A DNA stretch of 64,000 nucleotides from Yersinia aleksiciae. Lineage in GTDB: Bacteria > Pseudomonadota > Gammaproteobacteria > Enterobacterales > Enterobacteriaceae. Position numbers and translations under genes: made by a program. Positions 31,968 through 46,788 of the stretch are shown here, piece by piece; the first letter of the stretch is position 1, and every line of letters starts with the position of its first letter. Under the pieces are notes generated by a model, which had not been told where the DNA came from, ran no database searches, and worked only from the letters and a program-made list of their open reading frames with translations. The stretch is from NCBI RefSeq assembly GCF_001047675.1, contig NZ_CP011975.1:2148073-2212072 (forward strand), given 5' to 3'.

Positions 31968-33350
31968 CCCATTGAGCGCCGCAACGCGATAGGCTTCAGC
32001 CATCGTTGGGTAGTTGAAGGTAGTATTAACGAAATATTCGATCGTATTACCTTCGCCTTTTTGCTCCATGATCGCCTGCCCGATATGGATAATTTCAGCC
32101 GCGCGTTCACCAAAGCAATGAATGCCGAGGATCTGCTTGGTTTCCCGATGGAACAGGATTTTCAAGCTGCCGGTATTCATCCCGACAATCTGTGCGCGCG
32201 CCAGGTGCTTAAACTGCGCGCGACCGACTTCGTAAGGCACTTTCATCGCAGTCAAGTCTTGCTCTGTTTTACCTACCGAACTGATCTCGGGAATGGTGTA
32301 AATACCGGTCGGGATATCTTCGATCAAGTGAACGTTAGCTTCACCTTTGATCATCGCTTGTGCCGCAATCCGCCCCTGATCATAAGCCGCGGAGGCCAAA
32401 CTCGGATAACCAATCACATCGCCGACGGCGTACACATGGGATAGCGCGGTCTGATACATGCTATTGACCTTCAGCAGGCCACGGCTGTCTGCTTCCAACC
32501 CAATCTTTTCCAACCCTAATCCACTGGTATTTCCGGTGCGGCCATTGGCGTACAACAAGCAGTCCGCCTTCACCTTTTTGCCTGATTTCAAATGAACGAT
32601 AACCCCATCCACCGTCCCTTCAATCTGCTCAAACTCTTCGTTGTGGCGGATAACCACGCCGTTATTCCAGAAGTGGTACGAGAGAGCATCTGACATCTCC
32701 TGATCGAGGAAAGCCAGTAGGCGGTCGCGGGTATTAATCAAATCCACTTTGACACTCAAACCACGGAAGATAGACGCATATTCGCAGCCAATCACCCCCG
32801 CACCATAGATAATGACGTGTTGTGGCTCATGGCTGAGCTGCAAAATGGTATCACTGTCGTAAATGCGTTCGTGGGTAAAATCAACGTTTGCTGGGCGATA
32901 AGGGCGTGAGCCAGTCGCAATGACGATGTTATCCGCGCGCAGTGTATCGCTGGTGCCGTCGGCATAACGCACATTGATGGTATTGGCATCGATGAAGCTA
33001 GCATCGCCGGAGAACATCTGGCAGTGGTTACGATCGTAAAAACCTTGGCGCATACGGGTTTGCTGATTAATCACGCGATCCGCATGGCTTAAAATATCAG
33101 CAAAAGAGGAGCTGATGGTTCGGGCATTGTCGCTGTAGAGTGGGTTTTGGTTGAATTCGATAATACGGCTAACGGCGTGGCGCAAAGCTTTGGATGGGAT
33201 AGTGCCCCAATGGGTACATCCACCGCCCACATTATTGTACCGTTCAATCACGGCAACGCGGGCGCCTTGCTTGACCAACCCCATAGCGGCACCTTCACCG
33301 CCAGGACCCGAGCCAATGACAATGGCATCAAAATGGAAGTGCTGTTGCAT
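31950..33350 (-). CDS. sthA: Soluble pyridine nucleotide transhydrogenase
   Basis: SthA (UdhA) moves reducing equivalents between NADPH and NADH in the cytoplasm. The 466 residues equal E. coli SthA. It has the FAD motif [15 protein letters not shown] and the NAD(P) motif [12 protein letters not shown]. The family-typical [15 protein letters not shown] has Thr in place of the second redox Cys, so it is not a disulfide reductase. It is convergent with oxyR (18-bp overlap) and divergent from fabR, as in E. coli. Confidence 0.97.
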   Translation of the reverse strand: MQQHFHFDAIVIGSGPGGEGAAMGLVKQGARVAVIERYNNVGGGCTHWGTIPSKALRHAVSRIIEFNQNPLYSDNARTISSSFADILSHADRVINQQTRMRQGFYDRNHCQMFSGDASFIDANTINVRYADGTSDTLRADNIVIATGSRPYRPANVDFTHERIYDSDTILQLSHEPQHVIIYGAGVIGCEYASIFRGLSVKVDLINTRDRLLAFLDQEMSDALSYHFWNNGVVIRHNEEFEQIEGTVDGVIVHLKSGKKVKADCLLYANGRTGNTSGLGLEKIGLEADSRGLLKVNSMYQTALSHVYAVGDVIGYPSLASAAYDQGRIAAQAMIKGEANVHLIEDIPTGIYTIPEISSVGKTEQDLTAMKVPYEVGRAQFKHLARAQIVGMNTGSLKILFHRETKQILGIHCFGERAAEIIHIGQAIMEQKGEGNTIEYFVNTTFNYPTMAEAYRVAALNGLNRLF

Positions 33351-33567
33351 GTAGGAGAGACCTATTATTATACAAAATTACAACGATATATTAACATCAT
33401 CCCAAGTATAACCCAATCAACAATAGGTAAATCACCGTGATGGGTGCTGTAAAGCGGCAATTCCGTCTTGGGATGATACGTTTGTATAACGGTTGTTACT
33501 ATAAAGTTTGGTATATTGCTGACTATATGTCTTAGATTGAGAATTTGGATATCCCTTGGGCACGATT

Positions 33568-34200
33568 ATGGGCGTCAGAGCACAACAAAAAGAGCGGACT
33601 CGTCGTTCCCTTATCGAAGCGGCGTTCAGCCAACTGAGTGCTGAGCGGAGTTTTGCCAGCCTGAGTTTGCGGGAAGTCTCCCGCGAAGCTGGTATCGCAC
33701 CGACTTCTTTTTACCGGCATTTCCGTGATGTCGACGAGCTTGGCCTGACAATGGTCGATGAAAGTGGCCTGATGTTACGCCAACTGATGCGTCAGGCACG
33801 TCAGCGGATTGCCAAGGGCGGCAGTGTTATCCGTACGTCAGTTTCTACATTTATGGAATTTATCGGCAATAATCCCAATGCCTTCCGCTTATTGCTGCGG
33901 GAGCGTTCTGGCACCTCTGCGGCTTTCCGTGCGGCTGTTGCGCGTGAAATTCAGCATTTTATTGCCGAGCTGGCCGATTATCTCGAGCTGGAAAACCATA
34001 TGCCGCGCAGCTTCACCGAAGCGCAAGCTGAGGCCATGGTCACAATTGTCTTTAGTGCCGGTGCAGAAGCGCTGGACGTGGACAGTGAACAACGGCGACA
34101 GTTAGAAGAACGCTTGGTCCTACAACTGCGGATGATCTCCAAAGGCGCTTATTATTGGTATCGTCGCGAGCAGGAGAAGCTTGCAGTGTCCCGAACTTAA
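33568..34200 (+). CDS. fabR: Unsaturated fatty acid repressor FabR
   Basis: FabR is a TetR-family repressor of fabA/fabB that senses the unsaturated acyl-thioester pool. The 210 residues from the ATG at 33568 ([20 protein letters not shown]) show a TetR helix-turn-helix ([20 protein letters not shown]) and are nearly identical to E. coli through residue 195. A TTG at 33556 adds four residues but has no better ribosome site. It is followed 13 bp later by yijD. Confidence 0.97.
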   Translation: MGVRAQQKERTRRSLIEAAFSQLSAERSFASLSLREVSREAGIAPTSFYRHFRDVDELGLTMVDESGLMLRQLMRQARQRIAKGGSVIRTSVSTFMEFIGNNPNAFRLLLRERSGTSAAFRAAVAREIQHFIAELADYLELENHMPRSFTEAQAEAMVTIVFSAGAEALDVDSEQRRQLEERLVLQLRMISKGAYYWYRREQEKLAVSRT

Positions 34201-34213
34201 TAAGGAGAGGAAA

Positions 34214-34636
34214 ATGATGGAACACTCTAACCCAGAAAAACAGTCTCGCCGTGAAATTGGCACTCTGCTGCTGGCATTGATCACGGGTTTAGCCGTCAAT
34301 GGTTCATTTAATGCACTATTTAGCGCGCTGGTCCCTTTTTCAATCTTTCCGCTGCTGACGTTAATATTGGCGGTTTATTGCTTGCATCAGCGCTACCTCA
34401 ATTTTGCTATGCCACTGGGCTTACCAGTGCTGGCTTCAGCCTGTTTCTTGCTAGGCATTTTAGTCTACAGCGCCATTGTGCGGGTCGAGCATCCGACGAT
34501 TGGCTCCAACTTCGTCCCCTCTATTCTTAGCGTGGCGCTGGTGTTCTGGATCTTGTTTAAGCTAAAAGCGCGTAAATCGGCGCAGGCGAACACAGAATCT
34601 GAGTCGGATAATAGCGATACCCAGCAGCCGCAGTAG
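34214..34636 (+). CDS. yijD: YijD family inner-membrane protein
   Basis: This small membrane protein of unknown function always seems to follow fabR in enterobacteria. It has 140 residues with about four membrane spans ([60 protein letters not shown]). A hydrophilic Glu/Ser/Asp-rich tail of about 25 residues makes it longer than the 119-residue E. coli protein. TAAGGAGAGG lies directly upstream of the ATG at 34214; the longer frame from 34181 overlaps fabR and is rejected. Confidence 0.9.
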   Translation: MMEHSNPEKQSRREIGTLLLALITGLAVNGSFNALFSALVPFSIFPLLTLILAVYCLHQRYLNFAMPLGLPVLASACFLLGILVYSAIVRVEHPTIGSNFVPSILSVALVFWILFKLKARKSAQANTESESDNSDTQQPQ

Positions 34637-34673
34637 CGTTCGGGCGACTGGCTTCATTGGCGGCAGAAACAGT

Positions 34674-34703
34674 AAGGGCAACATAGCGTTGCCCTTTTAT
34701 TTA
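34674..34703. terminator. Bidirectional terminator between yijD and trmA
   Basis: A perfect 9-bp stem, AAGGGCAAC (34674-34682) with GTTGCCCTT (34688-34696), has a 5-base loop and TTATTTAT after it. Confidence 0.85.
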
Positions 34704-34723
34704 TCTGCGATTCAAGTGATGCG

Positions 34724-35827
34724 TTAGTCCCGTTTTTCCAGCAAGACCCCACACTCCATATGATGGGTGTAAGGGAACTGATCGAAGAGCGCTAACCGGC
34801 TGATTTTATGAGTGTGCTGCAACTGTTCCAGATTGGCGCACAGTGTCTCTGGGTTACAGGAGATATAAAGGATGCGCGGATAAGCCTGCACCAGTTTGAC
34901 GGTTTCGTCATCCAGCCCGCTACGTGGTGGATCGACAAAAATTGTCTCGCAGTTATAGCTGGTCAAATCAATGCCTTTCAGGCGATTAAACTCACGGGCA
35001 CCTTGCATTGCCTGGGTGAACTCTTCCGCTGACATACGAATGATTTGCACGTTATCGATATTATTCGCGGCAATATTGTATTGCGCCGCCGCCACTGACG
35101 GTTTAGCAATCTCGGTCGCGAGAACGCGATCAAAATTACGTGCTAATGCCAACGAGAAGTTGCCATTACCGCAATACAGCTCCAGTAAATCCCCAGTCGC
35201 CTGTTGGGTGACATCAATCGCCCATTCCAGCATATGAATATTCACCGCCGCATTCGGCTGGGTAAAGCTATTCTCTACCTGACGATAAATCATCTCGCGA
35301 CCCGCGACCGGTAACACTTCATCGATGTAGTCGTGATCCAACATGATTTTGGTTTTCGATGCTCGCCCAATCAGTTGCAGATCAAAACCTTGCTCGCGCA
35401 ACTGATCACGCAATTCCAGCGCCTTTTGCCGCCACTCTTCATCTAATTGACGGTGATACAGCAAAGAGGCGATCAGCTTACCGCTCAGCGTCGATAAGTA
35501 ATCAATCTGAAATAGTTTACGGCGCAAGATCGGCTCGGCCCGGATGGCGGTCATTAGCGCGCTCATCAGGTGATTGATTAACAGGCTAGCGACCGGGAAT
35601 TGCTCGACCCGAATACGCTGCTTGGTCTGTTGGTCAAACATGATGTGGTACAGATCATCTTCATCATGCCAAACGCGGAACTCTGCCCGCATACGGTAAT
35701 GCTCGGCAGGAGAGCGGAATATTTCCGGAGCAGGGGCCTGAAACGGCAACATCATTGCCTGAAGACGGGCCGATTTCTCCGCCAATTGGTAATCATAGCC
35801 GTCAGTCGGCAGGATGTTGGGAGTCAT
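34724..35827 (-). CDS. trmA: tRNA (uracil-5-)-methyltransferase TrmA
   Basis: TrmA makes 5-methyluridine at position 54 of the T-loop in tRNAs, using S-adenosylmethionine. From the ATG at 35827 ([20 protein letters not shown]) the protein has 367 residues, one more than in E. coli. It shows the SAM motif [23 protein letters not shown], and the nucleophilic Cys in [11 protein letters not shown] longer frame to 35890 adds an unconserved extension. It is divergent from the btuB riboswitch. Confidence 0.97.
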   Translation of the reverse strand: MTPNILPTDGYDYQLAEKSARLQAMMLPFQAPAPEIFRSPAEHYRMRAEFRVWHDEDDLYHIMFDQQTKQRIRVEQFPVASLLINHLMSALMTAIRAEPILRRKLFQIDYLSTLSGKLIASLLYHRQLDEEWRQKALELRDQLREQGFDLQLIGRASKTKIMLDHDYIDEVLPVAGREMIYRQVENSFTQPNAAVNIHMLEWAIDVTQQATGDLLELYCGNGNFSLALARNFDRVLATEIAKPSVAAAQYNIAANNIDNVQIIRMSAEEFTQAMQGAREFNRLKGIDLTSYNCETIFVDPPRSGLDDETVKLVQAYPRILYISCNPETLCANLEQLQHTHKISRLALFDQFPYTHHMECGVLLEKRD

Positions 35828-35974
35828 GTTTCTTCTCGTTTGCACATAATAAAAGAGGGTTATTCCTGCGGATTGTAGGGAAAGTGGCACTGATGTCCAG
35901 TTTTGTCGTATTTATCCCTCGCTCCAAGAATGGAAGTCTAGACATCCATTTTACTTAATCGTAACATTGCGGTC

Positions 35975-36190
35975 CGGCCTCATGCGGTACTTAAACACCT
36001 ACGAGTTAAAAGGGAATCCGGTGTAAATCCGGAGCTGACGCGCAGCGGTAAGGGGAAGTTACGGCGATAGGTTTCAACCAGACACTGTCCGCAAGGATGG
36101 GAAGTCATCGCCCGCTCTGTTCTCAGAGATCCCAAGCCCGAAGACCTGCCGGTATTACGTCGCAATATTCGTGGTCGTCGCGTACTACCG
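35975..36190 (+). promoter_or_regulatory. Cobalamin (adenosylcobalamin) riboswitch
   Basis: The leader has the conserved elements of btuB riboswitches: GGGAATCCGGTGTAAATCCG, GCTGACGCGCAGCGGTAAGG, and the B12 box AGCCCGAAGACCTGCCGG (about 36136-36152). Downstream, GCATCC (36203-36208) can pair with GGATGC (36224-36229) just before the ATG. This would mask the start region when cobalamin binds, as in E. coli. Confidence 0.95.
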
Positions 36191-36232
36191 GCCATGGCAC
36201 TGCGGCATCCGCCAATTGAGTTTGGATGCTTT

Positions 36233-38116
36233 ATGACAATTAAAAAATATACGCTGCTCACAGCACTCTCTGTGACGGCATTTTCTGGCTGGGCGCAGGG
36301 CAACTCCACCACGGGTAATAATGACGAAATGGTGGTGACAGCCAGCCGTTTTAAACAGCCAGTTTCCACCGTATTGGCCCCCACAGATGTCGTGACTCGG
36401 GATGATATCGATCGCTGGCAGGCCAAAAGCCTCAATGAAGTGATGCGCCGCTTACCGGGTGTGGATATCGCGCAATTTGGTGGTTTAGGGCAGGGTTCTT
36501 CTATGTATATCCGTGGCACTGAAGCCCGGCATGTACTGGTACTGGTTGATGGTATTCCCCTTGCACGCACCGGTATCCTCAACAGCGTCGACTTTAATCA
36601 AATACCAGTCTCCTTAGTGCAGCGAGTTGAATATATCCGTGGGCCGCGATCGGCGGTGTATGGCTCAGGTGCGATTGGCGGTGTCATTAACGTGATTACG
36701 CAAACAGATAAAGAAGGCGCACAAATTAATGCGGGTGTCGGGTCTAAAGGCTACCAGCAATATGATGGCAGTGTCCGTCAGCGCTTTGGCGATACATTGG
36801 CGACGGTCGCGGGGGGTTATCAAACCACTAACGGCTTCAATATCAAACCGGGCTCAAACTACTCGGTAGACAGTGACCGCGACGGCTTTCGCAATAAAAA
36901 CTTCTGGGCCGGGCTGGATCATCAGTTCAACCAAGCGTTTTCTGGGTTTATCCGAGGTTATGGCTATACCAATAGCACGGATTACGATGTCGGCAGCACA
37001 CCTTACCTCCCTGAATACAGTGGTGATAAAGAGCGGTTATATAACCACACTTATGATACCGGTCTGCGTTATACGGCGGGCGCTTACTCTTCCCAATTAA
37101 TTGCCAGCTACCAGAAATATAAAGATTACAACTACAGCAGCCAATATGGCCGCTATGGGGTAGCGACCACACTGGACGATATGGAACAGCGCAATCTGCA
37201 ATGGGGCAACACTTATAGCTTCGAAAGTGCGACGCTAAGCGCAGGGCTTGACTGGCAGCAGCAACGTTTGACCTCATCCAATACCACGATTTCTGACAGT
37301 TATAAGCGGGATAACACCGGCTTATACCTCAGCGGCCAGCAAAAATTCGACAGCGTAACGATAGAAACCTCGGGCCGTGCCGATAAAGATGAACAATTTG
37401 GCTGGCATGAGACATGGCAAACTGCAGCGGGCTGGGAATTCGTTCCTGACTACCGCGTGACCTTATCTTATGGCACTGGCTTCCTGGCGCCGTCGTTGGG
37501 TCAACAGTATGGTTCGCAGCGTTTCGACATTATATCAAACAGCGATTTGAAGCCTGAGGAGTCTCGTCAATGGGAAGCCGGGCTAGAAGGGGTGACTGGT
37601 CCGCTGGACTGGCGTTTGTCTGCTTATCACAACAAAATTGAAAACCTGATCGACTACGACTCAAACCCAGTGACTTACATTGGGCAATATTACAACGTTA
37701 ACTCCGCGACGATAAAAGGTGTGGAGTGGAACGGAAACTTCGATACTGGCATCTTCACCCATCAGGTCACATTGCAATATATTGACCCGCGTAATGATCT
37801 CAATAACGAAGTCTTAGCCCGCCGCTCTAAACATCAGGCCAAGTATCAACTGGATTGGACAATGTTCAATTTTGATATGGATGTGTCTTACCAGTATTAC
37901 GGCAAGCGCTATGACAATAACACCTCTCTTTATAGTACGACTCAGCGCGAATTGCCGAGTTACAGCACCGTCGACGCGTCGATTGCTTATCCCGTTACTT
38001 CTCATCTAACAGTTCGTGGTAGAATTGCTAACCTGTTTGATAAAGATTACGAAACGGCTTATGGCTATAAAACCGCTGGACGAGAGTATTACCTCACAGG
38101 AAGCTATAACTTCTAA
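36233..38116 (+). CDS. btuB: Vitamin B12 outer-membrane receptor BtuB
   Basis: BtuB is a TonB-dependent 22-strand barrel importing cobalamins. The 627-residue precursor (E. coli 614) has a signal peptide cleaved near residue 21 (GWA-QG), the TonB box DEMVVTA at about 31-37, and a plug domain ending near residue 150. The terminal strand ends in YNF with C-terminal Phe. The ATG at 36233 lies at the riboswitch expression platform. The gene overlaps murI by 56 bp at its 3' end, as in E. coli. Confidence 0.97.
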   Translation: MTIKKYTLLTALSVTAFSGWAQGNSTTGNNDEMVVTASRFKQPVSTVLAPTDVVTRDDIDRWQAKSLNEVMRRLPGVDIAQFGGLGQGSSMYIRGTEARHVLVLVDGIPLARTGILNSVDFNQIPVSLVQRVEYIRGPRSAVYGSGAIGGVINVITQTDKEGAQINAGVGSKGYQQYDGSVRQRFGDTLATVAGGYQTTNGFNIKPGSNYSVDSDRDGFRNKNFWAGLDHQFNQAFSGFIRGYGYTNSTDYDVGSTPYLPEYSGDKERLYNHTYDTGLRYTAGAYSSQLIASYQKYKDYNYSSQYGRYGVATTLDDMEQRNLQWGNTYSFESATLSAGLDWQQQRLTSSNTTISDSYKRDNTGLYLSGQQKFDSVTIETSGRADKDEQFGWHETWQTAAGWEFVPDYRVTLSYGTGFLAPSLGQQYGSQRFDIISNSDLKPEESRQWEAGLEGVTGPLDWRLSAYHNKIENLIDYDSNPVTYIGQYYNVNSATIKGVEWNGNFDTGIFTHQVTLQYIDPRNDLNNEVLARRSKHQAKYQLDWTMFNFDMDVSYQYYGKRYDNNTSLYSTTQRELPSYSTVDASIAYPVTSHLTVRGRIANLFDKDYETAYGYKTAGREYYLTGSYNF

Positions 38117-38924
38117 GGCTGATACTGCTCCTCGCCCGACAGCGCTGATTTTTGACTCCGGTGTTGGCGGGCTATCTGTCTATCAAGAGATTCGGCAGTT
38201 ACTGCCGGATCTCCACTATATATATGCTTTCGATAACGTCGCCTTCCCTTATGGCGAGAAGTCCGGCGAATTCATCGTTGAACGCGTATTAGAGATTGTC
38301 ACCGCAGTACAGCAGCGCCATCCACTGGCGATTGTGGTCATTGCCTGTAACACCGCCAGCACCGTCTGCCTATCTGCTTTACGTGAGCGCTTTGCATTCC
38401 CCGTCGTTGGCGTGGTTCCTGCTATCAAACCTGCCGTGCGGCTCACCCGCAATGGTGTGGTTGGTTTACTGGCGACCCGTGGCACAGTTCATGCCTCTTA
38501 TACTCGAGATCTCATTGCGCGCTTTGCCACAGATTGCAAAATTGAGCTATTGGGTTCATCTGAGCTGGTGGAGCTGGCAGAAACCAAACTGCACGGCGGC
38601 ATCGTTCCTGCCGAAGCCTTAAAGAAAATCCTTCATCCATGGCTGGCAATGCGCGAACCCCCAGACACCATTGTATTGGGTTGCACCCATTTCCCTCTAT
38701 TAACAGAAGAGCTAGCGCAAGTATTGCCGGAAGGCACTCGCATGGTTGATTCCGGTGCTGCTATTGCTCGCCGAACCGCCTGGCTGATCTCTTCTCAGGA
38801 AAATGTGGTTTCTTCGCAAGATGAGAACATGGCATATTGCATGGCGCTTAACGCAGACACTGACGCTTTATTGCCCGTTTTACAGGGTTATGGCTTCCCA
38901 ACGTTGCAAAAACTGCCAATTTAA
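38061..38924 (+). CDS. murI: Glutamate racemase
   Basis: MurI makes D-glutamate for peptidoglycan. From the ATG at 38061 ([20 protein letters not shown]) the protein has 287 residues (E. coli 285). The two catalytic Cys are visible: C96 in ACNTAST and C208 in GCTHFPLL. The start lies inside btuB, giving a 56-bp overlap in a different frame. The gene directly precedes the rRNA operon, as murI precedes rrnB in E. coli. Confidence 0.97.
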   Translation: MAIKPLDESITSQEAITSKADTAPRPTALIFDSGVGGLSVYQEIRQLLPDLHYIYAFDNVAFPYGEKSGEFIVERVLEIVTAVQQRHPLAIVVIACNTASTVCLSALRERFAFPVVGVVPAIKPAVRLTRNGVVGLLATRGTVHASYTRDLIARFATDCKIELLGSSELVELAETKLHGGIVPAEALKKILHPWLAMREPPDTIVLGCTHFPLLTEELAQVLPEGTRMVDSGAAIARRTAWLISSQENVVSSQDENMAYCMALNADTDALLPVLQGYGFPTLQKLPI

Positions 38925-38952
38925 CGGCGTTTTGACTAAAGAAACAGCGGTT

Positions 38953-39008
38953 GAAAAGTTTTTTCAAATTAGGGGTTGCAGCCTGTCAGGAACTCCCTAT
39001 AATGCGCC
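38953..39008 (+). promoter_or_regulatory. rrn promoter P1 with UP-like element
   Basis: TTGCAG (38976-38981), a 16-bp spacer, TATAAT (38998-39003) and the GCGCC discriminator match enterobacterial rrn P1 promoters. The AT-rich GAAAAGTTTTTTCAAATT immediately upstream fits an UP element. The discriminator implies ppGpp/DksA control. Confidence 0.9.
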
Positions 39009-39095
39009 TCCACTGACCGGGAACAACGAAACATACTTCGCCGGGTCAGGAAGAGAAAAGAACGCGTTTGAGTTCGAAAGAAATCAAATAAAACC

Positions 39096-39123
39096 TTGAC
39101 TCTTCAGCGGGAAAGCGTATTAT
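39096..39123 (+). promoter_or_regulatory. rrn promoter P2
   Basis: TTGACT (39096-39101), a 16-bp spacer, and TATTAT (39118-39123), located 120 bp after P1 in the standard rrn arrangement. Confidence 0.85.
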
Positions 39124-39174
39124 CTGCCTCCCGCGTTACCGTAAGATTCGCTGAAAGGCAAACGGGTAACGAAC

Positions 39175-39212
39175 GCTCTTTAACAATTTATCAGACAATC
39201 TGTGTGGGCACT
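39175..39212 (+). promoter_or_regulatory. boxA antitermination site and 16S processing stem, 5' side
   Basis: GCTCTTTAACAA (39175-39186) is the rrn boxA bound by NusB/NusE. The 21-base arm at 39192-39212 pairs, with one mismatch, with 40937-40957 after 16S, forming the RNase III processing stem. Confidence 0.85.
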
Positions 39213-39373
39213 CGCAAGACGATATCGAAGCCTGTTTCGACAGGCAGAAGAAATATCAAAGTCTTGAAGAGTGACCAAAGCAGTACACATTTGAACTTCG
39301 GTTCGAATGCATATTTGCAGAAAGTAATCTTTGAGCATCGCTATGTTAACTCATAGCAAATCAAACAAATCTT

Positions 39374-40916
<1,543 letters not shown>

Positions 40917-41018
40917 CCTAACGATACGCATTGCGTAGTGTCCACACAGATTGTCTGATAGAAAGTAACGAGCAAATAAGGCCGGACTGAGAAATTAGTC
41001 GGGCTTTAGTACCTTGTT

Positions 41019-41095
<77 letters not shown>

Positions 41096-41146
41096 ACTCA
41101 CCATTCCCTGTTGAGTTGCAGCAATAAGGTGATTTGCTTTTTATAT

Positions 41147-41222
41147 GGGGCTATAGCTCAGCTGGGAGAGCGCCTGCCTTGCACGCAGGAGGTCAGCGGT
41201 TCGATCCCGCTTAGCTCCACCA
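41147..41222 (+). tRNA. alaT: tRNA-Ala (UGC)
   Basis: A 76-base cloverleaf with anticodon TGC in CCTTGCACGC and encoded CCA, in the 16S-23S spacer. The Ile-Ala spacer pair is one of the two standard enterobacterial spacer types. Confidence 0.98.
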
Positions 41223-41280
41223 TATAAAAAACTATTTCAAAACGTACTGCGGTCGCAAGACTCAGTGGGTTGTGAAATAT

Positions 41281-41292
41281 TGCTCTTTAACA
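41281..41292 (+). promoter_or_regulatory. Spacer boxA
   Basis: TGCTCTTTAACA is a boxA antitermination element upstream of 23S, as in other rrn operons. Confidence 0.8.
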
Positions 41293-41432
41293 ATCTGGAA
41301 CAAGCTGAAAATTGAAACAATACAGCTGAAACTTATCTCTCCGTAGATGTACTGAGATGAGGAGTAACCTGTATTAGAGTCTCTCAAATAATCACAGCGC
41401 AAGATGTCTGTAAAGACACCTTCGGGTTGTGA

Positions 41433-44339
<2,907 letters not shown>

Positions 44340-44525
44340 ACAACACCAAAGGTGTTTTGGCTATTTGAGACAAAATCGAGTGAAACGATTTTGAGCGCCA
44401 TAAGTGGCGAACCCGAAGGGGTGAGTATCGGTATGATACGTATACTCTTGATTTTCAGCGAAGTTCCGAGATTGAGCTAATTGGTTTGGTATTTTGATAC
44501 TGAACGGGTTGGTTAAAACAGAATT

Positions 44526-44645
44526 TGCCTGGCGGCCATAGCGCGGTGGTCCCACCTGATCCCATGCCGAACTCAGAAGTGAAACGCCGTAGCGCCGATG
44601 GTAGTGTGGGGTCTCCCCATGCGAGAGTAGGACACTGCCAGGCAT
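44526..44645 (+). rRNA. 5S ribosomal RNA
   Basis: 120 bases from TGCCTGGCGGCC to GCCAGGCAT; the ends pair as expected and the length equals E. coli 5S. Confidence 0.98.
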
Positions 44646-44768
44646 CAAACACGAGTTATCAGAGTGACATCTGGTAACTAACAAAATCGCCAGAGGCGGT
44701 TTTGCACAGCGCGGAGCGTTGGCCCTGTCAAGGGTAAGTATCGGGAAGGTACACGTAAAAGAATCGGT

Positions 44769-44845
44769 GGAGCGGTAGTTCAGTTGGTTAGAATACCTGC
44801 CTGTCACGCAGGGGGTCGCGGGTTCGAGCCCCGTCCGTTCCGCCA
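44769..44845 (+). tRNA. aspT: tRNA-Asp (GUC)
   Basis: A 77-base cloverleaf with anticodon GTC in CCTGTCACGC and encoded CCA, distal to 5S as in E. coli rrnC. Confidence 0.98.
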
Positions 44846-44898
44846 CTTATTTAAATTATGCCTGCTTATCTTAGCAGGCATAATGTTAAGCGTAATTT

Positions 44899-44974
44899 AG
44901 GGGCGTAGCTCAGTTGGTAGAGCACCGGTCTCCAAAACCGGGTGTCGCGAGTTCGAGTCTCTCCGCCCCTGCCA
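44899..44974 (+). tRNA. trpT: tRNA-Trp (CCA)
   Basis: A 76-base cloverleaf with anticodon CCA in TCTCCAAAAC and encoded 3' CCA. It follows tRNA-Asp as in E. coli rrnC. Confidence 0.98.
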
Positions 44975-44981
44975 TATAAAT

Positions 44982-45011
44982 AACCCTTCGCGAAAGCGAG
45001 GGGTTTTTTTT
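44982..45011 (+). terminator. Rho-independent terminator of the rrn operon
   Basis: AACCCTTCGC pairs with GCGAGGGGTT (one mismatch) around a GAAA tetraloop, followed by a long T-run. Confidence 0.9.
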
Positions 45012-45048
45012 ATGTTCAAAAATCAACGTTTATGCACGACGATATTGT

Positions 45049-45078
45049 GCCATCGCCATCGCCATCGCCATCGCCATC
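45049..45078. repeat. GCCATC hexanucleotide tandem repeat
   Basis: Five perfect, uninterrupted copies of GCCATC lie 75 bp after the last tRNA. Perfect short repeats of this kind often vary in copy number between strains. Confidence 0.9.
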
Positions 45079-45534
45079 ACATCCCATGACTTCAAGTTTT
45101 AGATAACCACTAAATGTGCATCAACTCGATCATCACGTCATTTATCGCCTGTTAGCTGTTCCAAATTAGCGGCTAGAAACAAGAATCTTCGATCTTATCG
45201 TCCATAATCACACCTGTTTCTGATGTTTAATTAAACAGTTGAAATCAGCTGATAATACTAATTTCTGTACTGGTACCAAAACGTTGGTCTCGTCTGCTAG
45301 TCATGTTCTCACCCTATTCTTACTTCTTTCCCTCATCGTTGTAATGACCGTTACTCTTCTATTCTTGCCTTATATCCCCCAACTTATTTGATTAATCCAG
45401 CAAATATCTTTGGCGTGAACACTCCTCTTATTGATCCTATTTCTTTTCCTGTCATCACAAAATTTCAAAAGGTAACGTTCCCAATGTATACCTATTTAGC
45501 TGAATTTATGTACAAAACGATTGTTATTCTGTGG

Positions 45535-45550
45535 TGTGACGCTGCTCATT
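45535..45550 (+). promoter_or_regulatory. Possible CRP site upstream of ytfQ
   Basis: TGTGA-CGCTGC-TCATT has a perfect left half and a partial right half of the CRP consensus, about 200 bp before ytfQ. Catabolite control would fit a sugar transporter, but the match is weak. Confidence 0.3.
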
Positions 45551-45753
45551 ATTACTTTTACAAAATGTACTAAAACTAATTAACATTTTAGTTATCAGGA
45601 AGCTCACCTTAAAAAACATTAGCTGTTTTTCGAACGACATTATCTGCAAATTGGCCGAACTTCAGGGCAGTTAATAGCCTGAACGATTATCTGAACTGTT
45701 CTTTGGAATGGTAATGAATCAACGGCTCGACGATGGCAAGTGAGGAGATAAAT

Positions 45754-46710
45754 ATGTACAGGCGTTTACTGTTAGCAGCAGCTGTAACAACGGCAATGTG
45801 TGGTGCAGTTCAGGCGGCTCCGTTAGTCGTGGGTTTCTCTCAAATAGGTTCAGAATCCGGTTGGCGCTCTGCGGAAACTAAGGTTTCTAAACAAGAAGCG
45901 GAAAAACGCGGGATAACATTAAAAATAGCGGATGCTCAACAAAAACAAGAAAACCAAATAAAAGCAGTAAGATCATTTATCGCTCAAGGTGTTGATGCCA
46001 TTTTTATTGCACCAGTGGTCGCAACGGGTTGGACGCCAGTACTACAGGAAGCGAAAGAAGCCAAAATCCCGGTATTCTTGCTCGACCGTATGATTGAAGT
46101 CAATGATCCCTCCTTATACACAGCTGCCGTTGCCTCAGATAGCGTTTATGAAGGCAAGGTTGCGGGTGAATGGCTACTGAAAGACGTGGCAGGCAAACCT
46201 TGTAATGTCGTTGAACTGCAAGGCACTGTGGGTTCCAGTGTGGCCATTAACCGTAAAAAAGGCTTCGCGGATGGGATAGCTTCGGCACCTAACGTGAAAA
46301 TTATCCGCTCTCAATCCGGGGATTTTACGCGCAGTAAAGGTAAAGAAGTCATGGAGAGCTTTATCAAGGCTGAGCAAAACGGCAAGAATATCTGCGCCGT
46401 TTATGCACATAACGATGATATGGCGATTGGTGCCATTCAAGCCATTAAAGAAGCGGGTCTGAAACCAGGTACAGAAATCAAAATCGTCTCTATCGACGGC
46501 GTTCCTGACATCTTCAAAGCAATGAGTAGCGGTGAAGCAAACGCTACCGTTGAGTTAACGCCAAATATGGCGGGTCCGGCTTTCGACGCATTAATTGCTC
46601 TGAAGAAAGACGGCACTCAACCGGCTAAATTTATCCAGACAGAATCTCGCCTGTTACAACCTGACACGGCTAAACAGGAGTATGAGTCTAAGAAAAGCTT
46701 GGGTTATTGA
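45754..46710 (+). CDS. ytfQ: Sugar ABC transporter binding protein (YtfQ-like)
   Basis: This periplasmic binding protein of the ribose/galactose (CUT2) type very closely resembles E. coli YtfQ, which binds galactofuranose. From the ATG at 45754 it has 318 residues, exactly the E. coli length, with GAGGAG upstream. A signal peptide ends after VQA near residue 22. Two Cys (in GKPCNVVEL and NGKNICAVYAH) can form the family disulfide. The E. coli operon is ytfQRT-yjfF, as here. Furanose specificity is inferred. Confidence 0.93.
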   Translation: MYRRLLLAAAVTTAMCGAVQAAPLVVGFSQIGSESGWRSAETKVSKQEAEKRGITLKIADAQQKQENQIKAVRSFIAQGVDAIFIAPVVATGWTPVLQEAKEAKIPVFLLDRMIEVNDPSLYTAAVASDSVYEGKVAGEWLLKDVAGKPCNVVELQGTVGSSVAINRKKGFADGIASAPNVKIIRSQSGDFTRSKGKEVMESFIKAEQNGKNICAVYAHNDDMAIGAIQAIKEAGLKPGTEIKIVSIDGVPDIFKAMSSGEANATVELTPNMAGPAFDALIALKKDGTQPAKFIQTESRLLQPDTAKQEYESKKSLGY

Positions 46711-46788
46711 TTCAAAAGGCGGGGCTTGCTCCGCCTACTTTCGTCACCTGTATTTGGGCAATAGTCGTTTTTAGCATAGGTACATCTG

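Larger units (their letters stand above)
45012..45753. other. Non-coding stretch between trpT and ytfQ
   Basis: This AT-rich stretch of about 740 bp contains no convincing gene; a 61-codon frame at 45388-45573 has no ribosome site or recognisable product. It holds a hexanucleotide repeat and a CRP-like site (listed separately) and must carry the ytfQ promoter. Confidence 0.6.

Noticed and set aside
35980..36582. 200-codon minus-strand frame opposite the btuB leader
   Set aside because: It is the antisense of the cobalamin riboswitch and the start of btuB.
44361..44846. 161-codon minus-strand frame (MAERTGLEPATPC...) across 5S and tRNA-Asp
   Set aside because: It is the antisense of 5S rRNA and tRNA-Asp. 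This translated sequence is a well-known spurious database protein arising from rrn-distal tRNA genes.
45388..45573. 61-codon frame upstream of ytfQ
   Set aside because: No ribosome site, no recognisable product, and it sits in AT-rich intergenic DNA.
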